From NCBI GenBank assembly GCA_002393895.1, contig DGUE01000182.1:1-7018 (forward strand): a stretch of DNA of 7,018 nucleotides, read 5' to 3'. Source of the stretch: Bacteroidales bacterium UBA4318. GTDB taxonomy: Bacteria > Bacteroidota > Bacteroidia > Bacteroidales > UBA932. The position numbers and the translations under genes are program-made. Below, piece after piece: positions 1 through 5,897 of the stretch; position 1 is the stretch's first letter; every line of letters begins with the position of its first letter. The notes beneath the pieces were generated by a model. That model was given only the letters and a program-made list of their open reading frames with translations, had not been told where the DNA came from and did no database searches.

Positions 1-57
1 AAAGACAAGCATTCGGTCACCGGACCATTCCTGAAAGAAATACTGAAACAAAAATAA
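1..57 (+). CDS. uvrA: C-terminal tail of probable excinuclease ABC subunit A (partial)
   Basis: An open frame enters from the left edge and stops with TAA at 55-57, leaving 18 residues ending in SVTGPFLKEILKQK. This resembles the end of UvrA proteins, where a Ser-x-Thr-Gly-x-[FY]-Leu-Lys segment follows the last ABC ATPase domain. UvrA is the damage-recognition ATPase of nucleotide excision repair and acts in the cytoplasm on DNA. Only the tail is visible, so the assignment rests on one short motif from memory and could be wrong. The next gene begins after a single base, so the two are probably co-transcribed. Confidence 0.5.
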   Translation, partial: KDKHSVTGPFLKEILKQK

Positions 58-58
58 T

Positions 59-1066
59 ATGAGCGAAGAGATTAGCAAAATCGAAGCGGCGCGCCGCGAG
101 TATGCCGACTGGTGTTCGGCTGTTGGGATAGACACGATCGAGAAACTGAATTCCGTGCTTGCCGACGGGCAGGCCATACGGCTTATCAACCTCTGCGAGG
201 CGCGTCAGGAGCGCAAATATGCGGAAATCGCCAACCAGATTTTCTGGCACAAGAAAAAGACCAAGATCGTGATGATGTCGGGCCCGTCTTCGAGCGGCAA
301 GACCAGCAGTTCGCTGCGCATTGCCCAGCAGTGCCAGGTGCTTGGCCTGAACCCTAAGGTGATAGAACTGGACAATTATTTCGTGGACCGCGAGCATACC
401 CCCAAGGACGAGAATGGAGAGTATGATTTCGAGTCCCTGGGCGCGATGAACGTGGAGCTTCTGAACGAGAACCTGAACGACCTGCTCGCGGGCAAGGAGG
501 TCATCATCCCCAAATTCAACTTCAAGGAGGGAAAGACCATATTCGACGAGAGCCGTCGTATGCGCCTGGAAGAGAACGACATGCTCTTCATGGAAGGCAT
601 CCATGCGCTGAATCCGGACCTGACTCCGGAGGTGGACCGCAGCCGCATCTACAACGTGTATATCTCCGCCCTGACCGCCCTTCCCGGCGGCCACAAAGAG
701 CATGGTTCCACCACCGACAAACGCCTTCTCCGCCGCATAGTGAGGGATAACCGCGTGCGCGGCATCAGCCCCGAGGAGAACATCCTCCGCTGGCCTAGCG
801 TCCGCAGGGGAGAAAGGCGCAACATCTTCCCCTTCGAAGAGAATGCCCGGGTGGTGTTCAACTCCTCTACCCTTTACGACCTGCCGCTGCTGAAATACTA
901 CGCAGAGCCACTTCTGTACGGGGTCACGGAGGCATCTCCCGCCTACCAGAAGGCGCAGGACCTGCTGAAGTTCATAGAGCCGGTTACGGCCCTGAAGCCT
1001 GCGGAGATAGCTGCCATCCCTCCCACCTCCATCATGCGCGAATTCATCGGCGGGCAGACGCTGTAG
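59..1066 (+). CDS. Uridine-kinase-type nucleoside kinase, short form without TGS domain
   Basis: This 335-residue cytoplasmic P-loop kinase probably phosphorylates a nucleoside, with uridine or cytidine the likeliest substrate, for nucleotide salvage. Visible motifs are the Walker A loop GPSSSGKT (residues 75-82), LDNYFVDRE (104-112) whose D105 aligns with the catalytic base of uridine kinases, DENGEYDFESL (117-127), EGIHALNP (179-186), STTDKRLLRRIVRDNR (217-232) and RWPSVRRGE...NIFPF (244-259). These match the kinase half of the roughly 550-residue Bacteroidota/Firmicutes nucleoside kinases that carry an N-terminal TGS plus threonyl-tRNA-synthetase-like region. Here the protein begins in the linker before the kinase, so that half is absent. 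The loop after ALT reads ALPGGHKEHG, whereas I recall a conserved LNLDDHNRI-like segment there. The ATG at 59 lies 1 base after the upstream stop, in an A-rich context with no Shine-Dalgarno sequence. murQ follows after 4 bases. The exact substrate is unknown. Confidence 0.85.
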   Translation: MSEEISKIEAARREYADWCSAVGIDTIEKLNSVLADGQAIRLINLCEARQERKYAEIANQIFWHKKKTKIVMMSGPSSSGKTSSSLRIAQQCQVLGLNPKVIELDNYFVDREHTPKDENGEYDFESLGAMNVELLNENLNDLLAGKEVIIPKFNFKEGKTIFDESRRMRLEENDMLFMEGIHALNPDLTPEVDRSRIYNVYISALTALPGGHKEHGSTTDKRLLRRIVRDNRVRGISPEENILRWPSVRRGERRNIFPFEENARVVFNSSTLYDLPLLKYYAEPLLYGVTEASPAYQKAQDLLKFIEPVTALKPAEIAAIPPTSIMREFIGGQTL

Positions 1067-1070
1067 AGCC

Positions 1071-1871
1071 ATGAAGACCACCGAACAGTCATCCCTGTAC
1101 TCCGGGCTGGATGCGATGTCCACCGAGGAACTGCTGCGTGGCATCAATGCCGAAGACAGCAAGGTTCCGGTGGCAGTGGCCGGTTGCATCCCGCAGATTT
1201 CCAGTCTGGTAGATGGAATAGTGGAGAGGATGAAGCGGGGCGGCCGGGTGTTCTACACCGGCGCCGGCACCAGCGGCCGTCTGGGCATCACCGACGCTTC
1301 CGAAATCCTGCCTACATACGGCCTGGACGGGGCTTTCATCGGCATAATTGCCGGAGGAGACGGGGCCATCCGCAGGGCAGTGGAGGGGGCGGAAGACGAT
1401 CCGGAGCAGGGGTGGAAGGATGTGCTGGCATTCGGCCCGAAGCCGGAAGACAGCATAGTGGGCATCACCGCATCCGGCGGAGCGCCATATGTGCTGGGTG
1501 CCATCCGTCATGCCAGGGCGGCTGGCCTGCTTACCTCCTGCATCACCTGCAACGAAGATTCACCCGTGGCTTCGGCGGCCGAGATGCCTATTGTGGCGGT
1601 CGTCGGTCCAGAGTTCGTGACCGGCAGCACGCGGATGAAGGCAGGCACGGCTACCAAGCTGATACTCAATATGATATCTACCTCCGTAATGATACGCCTC
1701 GGGCACGTCAAAGGCAATCATATGGTGGACATGCAGCTCACTAACAAGAAGCTCGTGGACCGTGGCACGCGGATGATCATGGAAGAGGCCGGAATCGCCT
1801 CCTACGACGAAGCCCGGGCCCTGCTGCTGAAGTACGGCAGCGTGCGTGCGGCGGTGGAATCCCTGAAGTAG
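1071..1871 (+). CDS. murQ: N-acetylmuramic acid 6-phosphate etherase MurQ
   Basis: MurQ cleaves the D-lactyl ether of MurNAc-6-phosphate, giving GlcNAc-6-phosphate and D-lactate, in cytoplasmic recycling of peptidoglycan sugars. The 266-residue protein is a SIS-fold etherase and appears full length for a Bacteroidota MurQ. Motifs in order: N-terminal TEQSSLYSGLDAMS (4-17), sugar-phosphate loop TGAGTSGRLGITDASE (63-78), GGD...AVEGAEDD (95-110), GITASGGAPYV (131-141), TGSTRMKAGTA (184-194), MVDMQLTNKKLVDRG (218-232) and the short C-terminal helical segment ending KYGSVRAAVE (254-263). E78 and E108 align with E. coli Glu83 and Glu114, the catalytic pair. The SIS loop reads SGGAPY where E. coli has SGRTPY, so an Arg and a Thr are replaced. 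The gene sits 4 bases after the nucleoside kinase and ends 1 base before the convergent hydrolase. No other muropeptide-recycling gene is visible here. Confidence 0.95.
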   Translation: MKTTEQSSLYSGLDAMSTEELLRGINAEDSKVPVAVAGCIPQISSLVDGIVERMKRGGRVFYTGAGTSGRLGITDASEILPTYGLDGAFIGIIAGGDGAIRRAVEGAEDDPEQGWKDVLAFGPKPEDSIVGITASGGAPYVLGAIRHARAAGLLTSCITCNEDSPVASAAEMPIVAVVGPEFVTGSTRMKAGTATKLILNMISTSVMIRLGHVKGNHMVDMQLTNKKLVDRGTRMIMEEAGIASYDEARALLLKYGSVRAAVESLK

Positions 1872-1872
1872 A

Positions 1873-2541
1873 TTATTTTTCCTCGTCCGGAAAGATTTCC
1901 TCGCGTTCGTTGAAGGGTTCGAGGAAGGGGTTTTCCGCGCGCTCTCGGGCGATGGTGCTGGCGGGGCCGTGGCCGGGGTAGATTTCGGTTTCGCCGGGGA
2001 GGAATATGAGTTTTTCCATTATCGAACGGATCTCGGAGTCGTAGTCGCCTCCGGGAAGGTCGGTGCGGCCTATGCTGCCGGCGAAGAGTGTGTCGCCGGT
2101 GAAGAGGATGTGTTCGGTTTCGTTGTAGTAGCAGACGCTGTCGGGTGTATGGCCCGGGGTGGCGATAACCTTAAAGCCGTATAGGGCTGCGCCGGTCTCC
2201 GCCTGTGCTGATTTTACGGGTATTCCGAAGCGTTCCACCAGGGCGGGGACTCCGAGGGTGTGGTCCCAATGCGAATGCGTCAGCAGAATGGCTTCCGGCG
2301 TCAGTCCCTCAGCCTCCAGATAGCTGTACAGCCCGTCCAGTTCACCCGCTCCGCCGGCGTCTTTCACCGTCTCGCCAAAAAAAGGCTCGCCGGCAAAAGC
2401 GCCGGTCTTCGCGTTTGCTCCGGGAGCCGGTCCTGCCTGGCCGGGGTCAAATCCGGGGTCTATGATAACGCAACGGCTCCCGTCGGAAACCACATAGCAG
2501 TTCTCCTGGAAGGCATTGCAGACAAATCTCTTGATCTTCAT
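1873..2541 (-). CDS. Metallo-beta-lactamase-fold hydrolase (glyoxalase II-like)
   Basis: This 222-residue protein belongs to the MBL-fold hydrolases related to hydroxyacylglutathione hydrolase (glyoxalase II) and the YcbL group. Metal-binding residues are all present: THSHWDH (88-94, with H89, H91, D93, H94), TPGH (H131), TGDTLF (D150) and PGHG (H191), which predicts a dinuclear zinc or iron site. The beginning MKIKRFVCNAFQENCYVVSD is the usual Bacteroidota start, so I chose the ATG at 2541. An in-frame ATG 16 codons upstream (2589) would add residues unlike the family and would place the promoter-like box inside the gene. Two oddities: a Gly/Ala/Pro-rich insertion of about 35 residues (roughly 32-68) after IIDPGF, and only 37 residues between H94 and H131 where relatives have clearly more. 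The substrate is unknown; a thioester such as an acyl-glutathione analogue is a family-based guess. The gene converges on murQ and diverges from the deoxynucleoside kinases. Confidence 0.85.
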   Translation of the reverse strand: MKIKRFVCNAFQENCYVVSDGSRCVIIDPGFDPGQAGPAPGANAKTGAFAGEPFFGETVKDAGGAGELDGLYSYLEAEGLTPEAILLTHSHWDHTLGVPALVERFGIPVKSAQAETGAALYGFKVIATPGHTPDSVCYYNETEHILFTGDTLFAGSIGRTDLPGGDYDSEIRSIMEKLIFLPGETEIYPGHGPASTIARERAENPFLEPFNEREEIFPDEEK

Positions 2542-2546
2542 GACCC

Positions 2547-2554
2547 CAAATATA
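2547..2554 (-). promoter_or_regulatory. Bacteroidota-type -7 box for the MBL-fold hydrolase
   Basis: Read on the minus strand this is TATATTTG, an exact match to the Bacteroidota -7 consensus TAnnTTTG. Only five bases (2542-2546) separate it from the ATG at 2541, so transcription would begin at or next to the start codon, giving a nearly leaderless mRNA. I could not find a convincing -33 TTTG element at the usual distance upstream, which lowers confidence. Confidence 0.45.
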
Positions 2555-2607
2555 CGAATAAACCTGCTATCGCGTGCCAGCGCCTCCAAAAAAGCGAACG
2601 AGAGGCA

Positions 2608-2624
2608 GAATTATTATATAATTC
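2608..2624. promoter_or_regulatory. Perfect 7-3-7 palindrome, candidate operator between divergent genes
   Basis: The 17 bases read GAATTAT-TAT-ATAATTC, with both 7-base arms perfectly complementary. It lies in the divergent intergenic region, ending 12 bases before the -7-like box of the deoxynucleoside kinase genes, so it covers the place where their -33 element should lie (about 2614-2617). A repressor bound here would block that promoter. That it is an operator is inference; AT-rich palindromes also arise by chance, and no regulator gene is visible in the window. Confidence 0.35.
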
Positions 2625-2636
2625 AGAATAAAATGT

Positions 2637-2644
2637 TAAATTTG
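2637..2644 (+). promoter_or_regulatory. Bacteroidota-type -7 box for the deoxynucleoside kinase operon
   Basis: TAAATTTG matches the Bacteroidota -7 consensus TAnnTTTG exactly. It lies 25 bases before the ATG at 2670, so a transcript would start near 2649-2651 with a leader of about 20 bases. No TTTG is seen at the -33 position, where the sequence is AT-rich and palindromic instead. The spacing and the absence of a promoter-like gap in the following genes make this the likely start of the 2670-7018 transcription unit. Confidence 0.5.
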
Positions 2645-2669
2645 TAGGTTAAGACCAAAATGTGTACTA

Positions 2670-3281
2670 ATGCATATAGGCGTAGCAGGTAACATAGGCA
2701 GCGGAAAAACAACCCTCACGAGGATGCTGGCGGAACATTATGGCTGGAAGCCACAGTTCGAGTCCGTTACGTACAATCCTTATCTTGAGGATTATTACAA
2801 AGACATCCCCCGCTGGTCTTACAATCTGGAAACCTATTTCCTGGCACAGCGTTTCAAAGATGTTTTGGAGATTGCCAAATCCAAGGAAACCATAATCCAG
2901 GACCGCACCATTTCGGAAGGCGTCTATATCTTCGTGGCCAATAACTACGAGATGGGCAACCTTTCCGAACGGGACTACCAGACCTATATGCAACTGTTCG
3001 AACTCATGATGAGCACCGTCAAGCAGCCGGATCTTCTCATCTATCTCAAATCCGGCATCGAGCACCTGGTGGCCAACATCCAGAAGCGCGGGCGGGAGTA
3101 CGAGCAGAGCATCAGCATCGAGTACCTGGACGGTCTCAACCGCCATTATGAGCAGTGGATATCCAAGTATACCGGGCCGCTGCTCGTTGTGGAAACAGAC
3201 AACATAGATTTCAAGAATAACCCCGAGGACTTTGCGGCGATCACCGACCGTATCGACGCCCAGCTCTTCGGCCTGTTTTGA
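2670..3281 (+). CDS. Deoxynucleoside kinase, first of a tandem pair
   Basis: A 203-residue cytoplasmic enzyme of the dCK/dGK/dNK family, which transfers the ATP gamma-phosphate to the 5' hydroxyl of deoxynucleosides in salvage. Seen: the P-loop GNIGSGKT (7-14), E31 in FESV (the usual catalytic Glu region), RWSYNLETYF (48-57), QDRT (77-80), PDLLIYLKS (120-128) and the Arg-rich lid KRGREYE (139-145). Compared with its downstream twin it has Glu instead of Gln at residue 54 and Gly instead of Asp at residue 84. These align with human dCK Gln97 and Asp133, which contact the nucleobase, so specificity probably differs. The segment after DRT (ISEGVYIFVANNYEMGN) is also distinct. The ATG at 2670 starts the family's typical MHI..AGNIGSGKTT with no upstream extension. 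The second kinase follows after 20 bases, which suggests co-expression and possibly a heterodimer as in Lactobacillus dAK/dGK. Confidence 0.9.
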   Translation: MHIGVAGNIGSGKTTLTRMLAEHYGWKPQFESVTYNPYLEDYYKDIPRWSYNLETYFLAQRFKDVLEIAKSKETIIQDRTISEGVYIFVANNYEMGNLSERDYQTYMQLFELMMSTVKQPDLLIYLKSGIEHLVANIQKRGREYEQSISIEYLDGLNRHYEQWISKYTGPLLVVETDNIDFKNNPEDFAAITDRIDAQLFGLF

Positions 3282-3301
3282 TAATTAAAACTTTAAGAGT
3301 C

Positions 3302-3943
3302 ATGCATATAGCTATCGCAGGTAATATCGGAAGCGGCAAGACCACTCTTACCAAGATGCTGGCCGCGCATTACGGATGGATCCCCAAGTTCGAGTCGGTG
3401 GACTTCAATCCCTATCTCTCTGATTTTTATGAGGATATGGCCCGCTGGTCGTTCAATCTCCAGATCTATTTCCTGAACAAGCGCTTCAAGGATGTGGTGG
3501 ATATCTCCAAGACCGACGACATCATCATCCAGGACCGCACCATCTACGAAGACGCCCGCATCTTCGCTCCCAACCTGCACGACATGGGCCTAATGAGTTC
3601 CAGGGATTTCGAGAACTACTCGGATCTCTTCGACCTGATGATGAGCCTGGTGGGATACCCCGACCTGCTCATCTACCTCAAGAGCAGCATCCCGAATCTG
3701 ATCGCCCAGATCCAGAAGCGCGGCCGCGAATATGAGCGCAGCATACGCATCGACTACCTCACAGGGCTTAACGAGAAGTACGAGAACTGGATTGCCGACT
3801 ACAAGGGCAATCTGCTGGTGATCGACGCCGACAATATCAAGTTCGGCAACAAGCCGGAAGATTTCGAGAAGGTGACCGACATGATCGACGCCCAGATGTT
3901 CGGCCTCTTCTCCGCTCCCAAGCCCAAAACCACCGATTTTTGA
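3302..3943 (+). CDS. Deoxynucleoside kinase, second of a tandem pair
   Basis: A 213-residue paralogue of the preceding kinase, aligning without gaps over 203 residues at about 130 identities (hand count). It has the P-loop GNIGSGKT (7-14), FESV with E31, RWSFNLQIYF (48-57), QDRTIYEDARIFAPNL (77-92), PDLLIYLKS (120-128) and the lid KRGREYE (139-145). Q54, R61 and D84 align with Gln97, Arg104 and Asp133 of human dCK, the set that binds cytosine or purine bases, so dA, dG or dC kinase activity is the family-based expectation. It also carries a 10-residue tail, SAPKPKTTDF, absent from the first copy. The frame is open upstream to a TTG at 3278 overlapping the first gene's stop, but the ATG at 3302 begins the conserved MHIAIAGNIG and is preferred. 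The acyl-CoA synthetase gene follows 16 bases later. Confidence 0.92.
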   Translation: MHIAIAGNIGSGKTTLTKMLAAHYGWIPKFESVDFNPYLSDFYEDMARWSFNLQIYFLNKRFKDVVDISKTDDIIIQDRTIYEDARIFAPNLHDMGLMSSRDFENYSDLFDLMMSLVGYPDLLIYLKSSIPNLIAQIQKRGREYERSIRIDYLTGLNEKYENWIADYKGNLLVIDADNIKFGNKPEDFEKVTDMIDAQMFGLFSAPKPKTTDF

Positions 3944-3959
3944 TATAAACACTTTAGTA

Positions 3960-5885
3960 ATGACCGAAAAAACCAGACCTACTATCATCGACTTTGTCGA
4001 GAAGTACACCCATCAGTTTGCAGACCACGTCTATCTTCGTGAAAAAGTAGACGGGAAATGGACCGAAATCACCCAGGAGCAGACGCGTGAAGCCGCATAC
4101 CGTATCGGCGCCGGCCTGATGGCCCTTGGCCTCGAAAAGGGAGACAAGATCGCCCTTCTTTCGGAAAGCCGCTCGATGTGGATACTGTCCGAACTCGGAG
4201 CGATGTATGCCGGTGCCACCGACGTGCCCCTTTCCGTAAACCTTGGCAGCGCGGCGGACCTCATCTTCCGCATCCATCACTCCGACTCCAAGTGGATACT
4301 CGTTTCTGCCAACCATCTACCCAGGATTCGCGAAATCATGCCGGAGTGCCCGGACGTGAAGAAAGTCATAGTATTCGACGATACCGCCTTCTTCGTGGAC
4401 AGCCTTCAGGAGGGAGAAATCCGCATCTCCGAGGTGATGAAGATGGGCGATGAATTCCTCGCCAAGGACCGCCAGGCTTTCGTAGACCGCTATACCTCGG
4501 TAGGCCCGGACGATTACGCGAACATCAGCTACACTTCCGGCACCACCGCAGACCCCAAGGGCATCCTCCTCACCCACCGCAACTACACCGCCAACGTGGC
4601 ACAGGGGGCCTCGGTCATCAACATAGCCGAGGGGAGCGTGATGCTGATAATCCTTCCTCTGGATCACTGCTTTGCGCATGTGGCCGGCATGTACACCATG
4701 ATGTCTTATGGCGGAAGCATCGCCTTCGTGCCCATCGGAAAGAACGCGCTGGCAACCCTCAAGAATGTTCCCACCGCCATCAAGGAAACACGCCCTCACG
4801 TGATGCTGTCGGTGCCTGCCCTTGCCCGCAACTTCAAGAAGAACATCGAATCTGCCATCAAGGCCAAAGGCCCTACCGTGGAGAAACTCTTCAACTTCGC
4901 AGTGAAGAATGCAATCGCTTATAACAAAGAATATTACAACCGCGGAGGCTTCCTCTATTGGTGGCGCAAGCCCCTTATGTGGGTCTTCGATAAGCTCATA
5001 TTCAAGGCCGTGCGCGAGAACTTCGGCGGCCGCATGAACTTCTTCGTGGGCGGAGGCGCCCTGCTCGACATCGAGCTCCAGCGCTTCTTCTGCGCAGTCG
5101 GCATGCCTATGTTCCAGGGATACGGCCTCACCGAGGCGACCCCTATCATCTGCGCCAACTCCACCGGCCACGCCATCTTCGGCAGCTCCGGACGCATCGT
5201 GCGCCCTATGGACTGCAAGATCTGCGACGAGCAGGGCAATGAGGTGCCCCACGGCACCAAGGGCGAGATAGTCATCCGTGGAGAGAACGTTATGGCCGGA
5301 TACTGGAAGAACCCCAAGGCCACTGCAGACACCATCATCGACGGATGGCTGCACACCGGTGACATGGGCTACATCTGCCCCTGGGATCCCGACTTCCTCT
5401 ATGTGGTTGGCCGATTCAAGAGCCTGCTGATCTCCGCCGACGGCGAGAAGTATTCACCGGAAGGCTTCGAAGACAGCTTGCCGGAGGTTTCCAAGTATGT
5501 GGAGGCTGCCGTGCTTCACAATAACCAGAATCCTTACACCATCGCCCTGATAGTGCCCGCAAAGGAGGCTCTCGCCGACTATGCGAAGCAGCAGGGCCTG
5601 GATCCCGCCTCGCGTGAGGGCAAGGAGGCCATGCTCCGCAAGATACAGTCCGAGATAGACAGCTACAAGACCGGAGGCCCTCACGACGCCCTCTATCCCG
5701 ACCGCTGGCTGCCGGCCGCGGTGGTCATCTGCGACGAAGGCTTCACCATCGCCAACGGAATGCTCAACTCCACCATGAAGATGGTGCGCCGCAAGGTCGA
5801 GGAGCACTATGCCGACCGTATAGCTTACGCCTATACCCCCGAGGGCAAGAACCTCCTGAACGAGAAGAATATCGAATCAATCTAA
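3960..5885 (+). CDS. AMP-dependent acyl-CoA synthetase (long-chain fatty acid-CoA ligase type)
   Basis: This 641-residue enzyme belongs to the ANL adenylating superfamily. It would activate a carboxylic acid, probably a medium- or long-chain fatty acid, to acyl-AMP and then to the CoA thioester, in the cytoplasm or at the inner membrane face. Core motifs in order: P-loop YTSGTTADPKG (191-201), PLDHCFAH (233-240), GGGALLD (364-370), GYGLTEATP (387-395), GWLHTGDMG (462-470), the hinge GRFKSLLIS (484-492) and the C-terminal LNSTMKMVRRKV (602-613), where K607 is the likely adenylation lysine. The region about 290-355 between the GGSIAF and GGG motifs is the long insert typical of long-chain rather than short-chain synthetases. 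Length is normal and both domains are complete. The segment KTGGPHDALYPDRWLP (570-585) is an unusual elaboration I cannot match. The gene lies 16 bases after the kinases and 12 before the transporter. Chain-length preference cannot be read from sequence. Confidence 0.9.
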   Translation: MTEKTRPTIIDFVEKYTHQFADHVYLREKVDGKWTEITQEQTREAAYRIGAGLMALGLEKGDKIALLSESRSMWILSELGAMYAGATDVPLSVNLGSAADLIFRIHHSDSKWILVSANHLPRIREIMPECPDVKKVIVFDDTAFFVDSLQEGEIRISEVMKMGDEFLAKDRQAFVDRYTSVGPDDYANISYTSGTTADPKGILLTHRNYTANVAQGASVINIAEGSVMLIILPLDHCFAHVAGMYTMMSYGGSIAFVPIGKNALATLKNVPTAIKETRPHVMLSVPALARNFKKNIESAIKAKGPTVEKLFNFAVKNAIAYNKEYYNRGGFLYWWRKPLMWVFDKLIFKAVRENFGGRMNFFVGGGALLDIELQRFFCAVGMPMFQGYGLTEATPIICANSTGHAIFGSSGRIVRPMDCKICDEQGNEVPHGTKGEIVIRGENVMAGYWKNPKATADTIIDGWLHTGDMGYICPWDPDFLYVVGRFKSLLISADGEKYSPEGFEDSLPEVSKYVEAAVLHNNQNPYTIALIVPAKEALADYAKQQGLDPASREGKEAMLRKIQSEIDSYKTGGPHDALYPDRWLPAAVVICDEGFTIANGMLNSTMKMVRRKVEEHYADRIAYAYTPEGKNLLNEKNIESI

Positions 5886-5897
5886 ACAAAAAACAAT

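Noticed and set aside
17..1189. A 390-codon open frame on the minus strand opposite the nucleoside kinase and the start of murQ.
   Set aside because: It overlaps two well-supported genes, has no recognisable motif, and its composition is what a reverse frame of G+C-rich, codon-biased genes gives.
1889..1900. Small inverted repeat GGAAA-GA-TTTCC near the convergent gene ends, considered as a terminator.
   Set aside because: The loop of two bases is too small, the stem is short and A/T-rich, and no suitable T-run follows it on either strand.
2542..2589. N-terminal extension of the hydrolase from an upstream in-frame ATG at 2589.
   Set aside because: The family begins at MKIKRF, the extra 16 residues match nothing I recognise, and the extension covers the promoter-like box.
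3282..3959. Similar CTTTA-containing spacers before the second kinase (3282-3301) and before the acyl-CoA synthetase (3944-3959), considered as a repeated regulatory element.
   Set aside because: The shared stretch is only a few bases in AT-rich spacer and fits general A/T-rich start contexts in Bacteroidota.
4317..5354. A 345-codon open frame on the minus strand inside the acyl-CoA synthetase gene.
   Set aside because: It lies wholly within a gene with complete family motifs; its His/Val/Ala/Glu-rich translation looks like an antisense shadow.
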